NCBI RefSeq assembly: GCF_900541605.1
Contig: NZ_UQKJ01000018.1
Location: forward strand, 1-25,401
DNA from: an uncultured Dialister sp.
Lineage (GTDB): Bacteria; Bacillota; Negativicutes; Veillonellales; Dialisteraceae
DNA length: 25,401 nt
Reading direction: 5' to 3'
The position numbers were made by a program, and so were the translations under genes. How positions within the stretch are numbered: the first letter of the stretch is position 1; every line of letters starts with the position of its first letter. The notes below the pieces were generated by a model that saw only the letters and a list, made by a program, of their open reading frames with translations, did not search any database and was not told the origin of the DNA. Below are positions 21,941-25,401 of this stretch, piece by piece.

Positions 21941-22181
21941 TGGCGGCCCAAAGGGGTGAATGGGGCTAAAGGTTGTGGGTTGGCATCGCTGCGCTCGCCA
22001 ACCGGGTTGTGGCTGCATGCCAAGGCTGTCGTCTTGGCGCAGCGGGGGCATAAGGTTCTATGGCCGCCTTTGGCGGCGGATCCACCTTATGCCCCCGGCG
22101 CGAAGCGCCCACAACCCGGTGAACAAGCGCAGCGACGTTCACCCACAACCCTTAGCCCCATACATCCCTTTTGGGCCACTG
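21941..22181. repeat. Family B large composite palindrome with about 40-bp inverted ends
   Basis: The left end (21941-21980: ...GGCCCAAAGGGGTGAATGG then GGCTAAAGGTTGTGGGT) and right end (22141-22181) are inverted copies with few mismatches. Nested inside are GGGGGCATAAGG / CCTTATGCCCCC (22043-22054, 22085-22096), GCCGCCTTTGGCGGC and GCGCGAAGCGC hairpins. It lies between the efflux operon and glyA. No gene is seen in 21865-22237. Confidence 0.8.
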
Positions 22182-22192
22182 CACTTTCCAAC

Positions 22193-22226
22193 AAAAAAAG
22201 AGCCATGACCGGGGTCATGGCTCTTT
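22193..22226 (-). terminator. Intrinsic terminator of glyA
   Basis: AAGAGCCATGACC / GGTCATGGCTCTT stem with seven Ts on the minus strand, 12 nt past the glyA stop. Confidence 0.88.
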
Positions 22227-22237
22227 TGATTCATCTC

Positions 22238-23476
22238 TTACAGGTCTTCATAGAGGGGATACTTCTTGCAGAGGGCTGCTACTCTCTTTGCGCAGTCTGC
22301 CTTGATGGCAGCGTCTTCCGGATTCTTCACTACGGAAGCGATGATGTCTGCGATTTCCTTGAAGTCATCTTCCTTCAGGCCCCTGGTGGTGAGTGCCGGG
22401 GAACCGAGGCGGATACCGCTGGTAACGAAGGGGGACAGGGTTTCGAAGGGAATGGTGTTCCGGTTGGCGGTGATGCCGATTTCATCGAGCACGTTCTGGG
22501 CTACCTTGCCGGTGATGCCGATGGCTTTCATGTCGGCCAGGAGTACATGGGTATCGGTGCCGCCGGAAACGACGCGGATGCCCTGTTTCTGCAGTTCATC
22601 GGACAGGACTTTTTCGTTCTTTTTGATCTGTTTTGCATACTGTTTGAAATCATCGGACAGGTCTTCGCCGAAGGCTACGGCCTTGGCAGCGATGACGTGC
22701 ATGAGGGGGCCGCCCTGCATGCCCGGGAATACGGCCTTATCGATGGCTTTGGCATACTTCTCTTTGCACATGATAATGCCGCCACGGGGACCGCGGAGGG
22801 TCTTGTGGGTGGTGGTGGTCACGATATCCGCGTAGGGCACGGGGCTCGGATATTCTCCGCCTGCCACGAGGCCTGCGAAGTGGGCCATATCCACCATGAA
22901 GAGGGCTCCCACTTCATGGGCAATGGCTGCCATCCGTTCAAAATCAATGATTCTGGAATAGGCACTGGTGCCGCCGATGATCAGTTTCGGATGGACTTCT
23001 TTGGCCGTCTTTTCCATGGCTTCGTAGTCCAGGAGTTCATCATCCTTGCGAACGCCATAGGGAACGACGTTGAAGTAGTTGCCGGAAATATTGACGGGGC
23101 TGCCGTGGGACAGGTGGCCCCCATCGGTGAGGTTCATGCCCATCATGGTATCTCCCGGTTTCAGGAGGCCGTAGTATACGGCGAAGTTTGCCTGGGATCC
23201 GGAATGGGGCTGTACGTTTACATGGTCAGCGCCAAAAAGTTCTTTTGCCCGATCAATGGCCAGCTGTTCTACTTTATCCACAAATTCGCAGCCGCCGTAG
23301 TATCTCTTTCCCGGATACCCTTCGGCGTATTTATTGGTCAGTACGCTTCCCTGGGCTTCCATGACAGCGTAGCTCACAATATTTTCGGAAGCAATCATTT
23401 CCAGTTTGTTTCTCTGCCGGTTCAGTTCTTCCTGAATGGCGTCATAAACAGCTTTGTCATCTTTTAAATGGTTCAT
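22238..23476 (-). CDS. glyA: Serine hydroxymethyltransferase
   Basis: GlyA is a cytoplasmic PLP enzyme that converts serine and tetrahydrofolate to glycine and 5,10-methylene-THF. The 412-aa protein has the SENIVS and YAEGYPGKRYYGG substrate and PLP motifs, HGSQAN-type contact HSGSQAN, VDMAHFAGL, and the PLP lysine in TTTTHKTLRGPRGG (K225). The start MNHLKDD at 23476 has GGGAG upstream and gives the normal length; an in-frame extension to 23605 lies in the leader. It follows the rpiB and ywlG-type genes in a conserved Firmicutes neighbourhood, but has its own promoter-like -10 and a leader of about 140 nt. Confidence 0.98.
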   Translation of the reverse strand: MNHLKDDKAVYDAIQEELNRQRNKLEMIASENIVSYAVMEAQGSVLTNKYAEGYPGKRYYGGCEFVDKVEQLAIDRAKELFGADHVNVQPHSGSQANFAVYYGLLKPGDTMMGMNLTDGGHLSHGSPVNISGNYFNVVPYGVRKDDELLDYEAMEKTAKEVHPKLIIGGTSAYSRIIDFERMAAIAHEVGALFMVDMAHFAGLVAGGEYPSPVPYADIVTTTTHKTLRGPRGGIIMCKEKYAKAIDKAVFPGMQGGPLMHVIAAKAVAFGEDLSDDFKQYAKQIKKNEKVLSDELQKQGIRVVSGGTDTHVLLADMKAIGITGKVAQNVLDEIGITANRNTIPFETLSPFVTSGIRLGSPALTTRGLKEDDFKEIADIIASVVKNPEDAAIKADCAKRVAALCKKYPLYEDL

Positions 23477-23620
23477 ACAAATAAACTCCCTTCCTGCACA
23501 ACGGGCCCTGCCCTCAGGGCGGTGCCAAAACTCCCTTATATTCGATACCTGAAATACTTCAGACCATCGACCCATTTTTAATGTCACCCTATTAGTGGCT
23601 GTCATGATGTATATGTATCC
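23477..23620 (-). other. glyA 5' leader, no known riboswitch recognised
   Basis: About 140 nt between the putative promoter and the glyA ATG. Contains a hairpin region GCAC...GGTGC (23496-23525) enclosing GCCCTCAGGGC. It does not match the glycine, THF or SAM riboswitch consensus features I know, but it is long for an ordinary leader. Confidence 0.3.
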
Positions 23621-23626
23621 ATTATA
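23621..23626 (-). promoter_or_regulatory. -10 element of glyA
   Basis: TATAAT on the minus strand, three nt beyond the T4 tract of the hairpin at 23632-23677. No good -35. Confidence 0.45.
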
Positions 23627-23631
23627 TACAA

Positions 23632-23677
23632 AAGAGGTCCACTATTCCACTGATTTCGTAGAAATAATGAACCTCTT
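23632..23677 (-). terminator. Probable terminator of rpiB-ywlG operon
   Basis: Arms AAGAGGTCCA (23632-23641) and TGAACCTCTT (23668-23677) pair across a 26-nt loop with one mismatch. On the minus strand the stem is followed by only four Ts, so it is a weak or regulated terminator. Confidence 0.45.
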
Positions 23678-23759
23678 CTTTGAGTCTGTATAAACCTGGA
23701 AAACCATCAATGCATTTAGTATACCACAGGTGAGCCCAAATGGACAGGGCCGGGAAATA

Positions 23760-24314
23760 TTACTTTCCCTCTTCCCGATGGTAATGGGCCCGTTCCCCAC
23801 CGATAAGGGGCGGACGGGTACGGGCACCGGTAACGATGGCTTCGCCGATCCGGTTATGGGTAAGGTGGATGGGCACGGCCACCCGCTTCAGGTGCATACC
23901 GATCATGGTAAGGCCGATATCCAGGCCCCCATCGGCCCGGATTTCCTCCACCGCCACGGGGTCTTTGAAGTGGTAGTAGGCGTTGGTGGCAAAGGCGCCG
24001 CCGCCATGGAGCCAGGGCACCACGGTAACTTCCTGGTATCCGTATTTTTCCATGGTTTCCCGTTCCACGATGAGGGCCCGGTTCAGGTGTTCACAGCACT
24101 GGAAGGCCAGGCGGAGATGGTGCTTTGCCGCCAGGTCCATAAGGGTCTCCACTACCGCCGTCCCCACTTCGTAGGAACTGTCCTTCCCGATTTTCCCGCC
24201 CCGGATTTCACTGGAAGAACCACCGATGACGAGAAGACTTCCTTCTCTGAAATGGGCGGTATCCAGCAGTTCTTCAAAGGCTGCTGCCGCCTCTTTTTTC
24301 AAATCTTCATACAT
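23760..24314 (-). CDS. YwlG/DUF436 family protein (TIGR01440-type)
   Basis: A 184-aa protein of a conserved family of unknown function, commonly located between rpiB and glyA in Firmicutes. Recognised by LLVIGGSSSEIRGGKIGKDSS, QCCEHLNRALIVER near 93-106, VVPWLHGGGAFATNAY, GLDIGLTMIGMHLKRVAVP and TRPPLIGGERAHY at the C terminus. The Cys-Cys-Glu-His cluster may bind metal or act in catalysis, but that is inference. Its start overlaps the rpiB stop region by 8 nt, so translation is coupled. Confidence 0.93.
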   Translation of the reverse strand: MYEDLKKEAAAAFEELLDTAHFREGSLLVIGGSSSEIRGGKIGKDSSYEVGTAVVETLMDLAAKHHLRLAFQCCEHLNRALIVERETMEKYGYQEVTVVPWLHGGGAFATNAYYHFKDPVAVEEIRADGGLDIGLTMIGMHLKRVAVPIHLTHNRIGEAIVTGARTRPPLIGGERAHYHREEGK

Positions 24315-24759
24315 GAGATTCCGCTTCCTCTATTTTTGCAATTTTACCGATTCTCCGGGCGTGCCGGCCTCCTTCAAAGGGGGTCTTCAGGAATTCGTCC
24401 AGAATGAATTCCGCCAGCCCCGGCCCGATGACCCGGGCGCCCATGGTGATCACATTGGCATCGTTGTGGGCCCTGGTGAAATGGGCGGAGAACGTATCCC
24501 CACAGAGAGCGGCCCGGATACCTCTCATTTTGTTTGCTGCAATTTCCATACCGATACCGGTACCGCAGATGAGGACACCGTAGGTGACCTCCCCCTTCTG
24601 CACCAGGCGGCAGGCTTTTTCCGCAAAGTCCGGATAATCGCAGGACTCCGTAGAATCGGTACCGCAGTCAATGTATTCGATTTTTTCTTCGTCCAGATGT
24701 TTCTTCAGGGATTCCTTCAGCTCAAATCCGCCGTGGTCACTGGCAATGGCAATTTTCAT
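24307..24759 (-). CDS. rpiB: Ribose-5-phosphate isomerase B
   Basis: RpiB interconverts ribose 5-phosphate and ribulose 5-phosphate in the pentose phosphate pathway. The 150-aa protein opens with MKIAIASDHGGFELK, carrying the active-site D8 and H9. The catalytic cysteine is in ICGTGIG (C65) and the general-acid histidine in RAHND (H98). Length is normal. GGACGGAG lies 6 nt before the ATG. First gene of the operon with the ywlG-type gene. LacA/LacB galactose-6-phosphate isomerases share the fold, but the DHGG start and the neighbours favour RpiB. Confidence 0.96.
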   Translation of the reverse strand: MKIAIASDHGGFELKESLKKHLDEEKIEYIDCGTDSTESCDYPDFAEKACRLVQKGEVTYGVLICGTGIGMEIAANKMRGIRAALCGDTFSAHFTRAHNDANVITMGARVIGPGLAEFILDEFLKTPFEGGRHARRIGKIAKIEEAESHV

Positions 24760-24804
24760 AGTGCTCCGTCCTTTCCTTTACCAACGATACTTTCGTACAA
24801 AATC

Positions 24805-24834
24805 AGTATACATCACAGAATGAGGGGATGTAAA
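24805..24834 (-). promoter_or_regulatory. rpiB promoter
   Basis: Minus strand TTTACA (24829-24834), 18-nt spacer, TATACT (24805-24810), about 45 nt before the ATG. The left 36-bp repeat copy begins immediately upstream of the -35. Confidence 0.55.
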
Positions 24835-24870
24835 GGAAGGAGGTGGCGCCGTCAGGCGACGGAGGTTAGC
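24835..24870. repeat. Family C 36-bp direct repeat, left copy
   Basis: Identical over 36 bp to 25366-25401. Begins GGAAGGAGGTGGCGCC and ends GACGGAGGTTAGC. Confidence 0.85.
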
Positions 24871-25365
24871 TGTTGGATGCACCGCAGGCTGACTCTCTTC
24901 CATCTATCGTCTATCATCTATCGTCTCTGCGGCGAAGCCGCTATCGTGTTTCATAAAGCCGGCGCTTCCGGTAGAATCGATATCTTCCAGGGTTGTAAGA
25001 CCGTCATAGTCATTTAGCTGGGAGATTTCTCGACTCCTCGAAGCTGTAGCGATTTTTAAAGACAGACCCACTACGACGCTTACCACCGCTCGAAATGACG
25101 TTATAGGGGTAGAGTCAGATGGTTAAGGAAAATCAGGCCCTTTGGGCCGAATCCATCAGCTAACCTCAGCCCCGTGGGCAGCTCCTGCCCGACTTCGCTG
25201 GGAAAGCGTCTCACTGCATTCTCAGTCGCCTGCGGCTCCCTACGAATGCAGTTCGCTTGCTTCCCCGAGGAAGGAGCCTTGTGCTGAGTCAATCACACGT
25301 TTTTGGGGTAGTGTCGTTAGGATTCCTATCGCGGCGGAGCCGCTGATCGTTAGCCTCCTTCCTCG
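24871..25365. other. Gene-free region of mixed intergenic repeats
   Basis: No credible gene. Visible are three 7-bp tandem units TCTATCG/A (24903-24923), GCGGCGAAGCCGC and GCGGCGGAGCCGC hairpins, and GAGATTTCTCGA...CGCTCGAAATGAC (25022-25099), which resembles a widespread intergenic repeat type. Also present are a perfect GGGCAG-CTC-CTGCCC hairpin (25176-25190), a perfect 9-bp inverted repeat ACTGCATTC / GAATGCAGT (25213-25221, 25244-25252) and an inverted partial GCTAACCTC family C unit (25159-25167). Confidence 0.6.
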
Positions 25366-25401
25366 GGAAGGAGGTGGCGCCGTCAGGCGACGGAGGTTAG
25401 C
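25366..25401. repeat. Family C 36-bp direct repeat, right copy
   Basis: Identical to 24835-24870 and preceded by CCTCCTTCCTCGGG, which forms a hairpin with the GGAAGGAGG at its start. It runs to the window edge, so its full extent is unknown. Confidence 0.85.

Noticed and set aside
21698..23467. 589-codon plus-strand frame spanning the family B palindrome and glyA
   Set aside because: Shadow of glyA continued through non-coding repeat sequence; no recognisable domain.
24903..24923. Short tandem units considered as a CRISPR or origin iteron array
   Set aside because: Three 7-bp units without spacers, no cas genes, no dnaA-box pattern or plasmid replication gene nearby.

Overview
The window carries bacterial housekeeping genes of Firmicutes character: rny, argR-recN, pheST behind a T-box, and the rpiB / ywlG-type / glyA neighbourhood. 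It also encodes a MacA/MacB-type efflux system and a DUF4127-type secreted protein. GC is moderately high by eye, and several genes have a good Shine-Dalgarno in front of TTG. Together this suggests a Negativicutes (Veillonellaceae/Dialister-like) genome. That is recognition by gene content, not a computed assignment.

Layout: (1) 1-3.4 kb, minus strand: rny, a 640-bp gene-free region with promoter, inverted-repeat and terminator signals, then a small membrane protein coupled to a metallo-beta-lactamase-fold hydrolase. (2) 3.5-4.6 kb, plus strand: a tiny GNAT-like acetyltransferase and a stand-alone, partly degenerate HD-GYP protein, bracketed by palindromic repeats. (3) 4.8-7.4 kb, minus: a methyltransferase-like gene overlapping a secreted GH18-like protein whose last codons lie inside a repeat. 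(4) 7.7-9.5 kb, plus: DUF4127-type protein. (5) 9.8-12.7 kb: argR-recN (minus) diverging from a SpeD-like gene (plus), with a shared AT-rich region holding ARG-box-like sites. (6) 13.1-17.1 kb, minus: T-box(Phe)-pheS-pheT; PheS has an extra N-terminal arm that looks like an internal duplication. (7) 17.2-18.4 kb, minus: acyl-CoA dehydrogenase. (8) 18.8-21.8 kb, minus: adaptor-ATPase-permease operon, the permease frameshifted at a C6/G6 run and the adaptor carrying 15 consecutive serines. (9) 22.2-24.8 kb, minus: rpiB, ywlG-type gene, glyA. (10) 24.8-25.4 kb: gene-free repeat region flanked by two identical 36-bp direct repeats.

Almost every intergenic gap between operons holds long imperfect palindromes built from small hairpins with GAA, TTCG or GCG-type loops. 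At least three families recur inside the window. I do not see a phage, CRISPR array, insertion sequence or obvious defence system. The strongest candidates for new biology are the duplicated PheS arm, the divergent SpeD homologue facing argR, the frameshifted MacB permease, the candidate RNA region upstream of rny, and the nested palindromic repeats.
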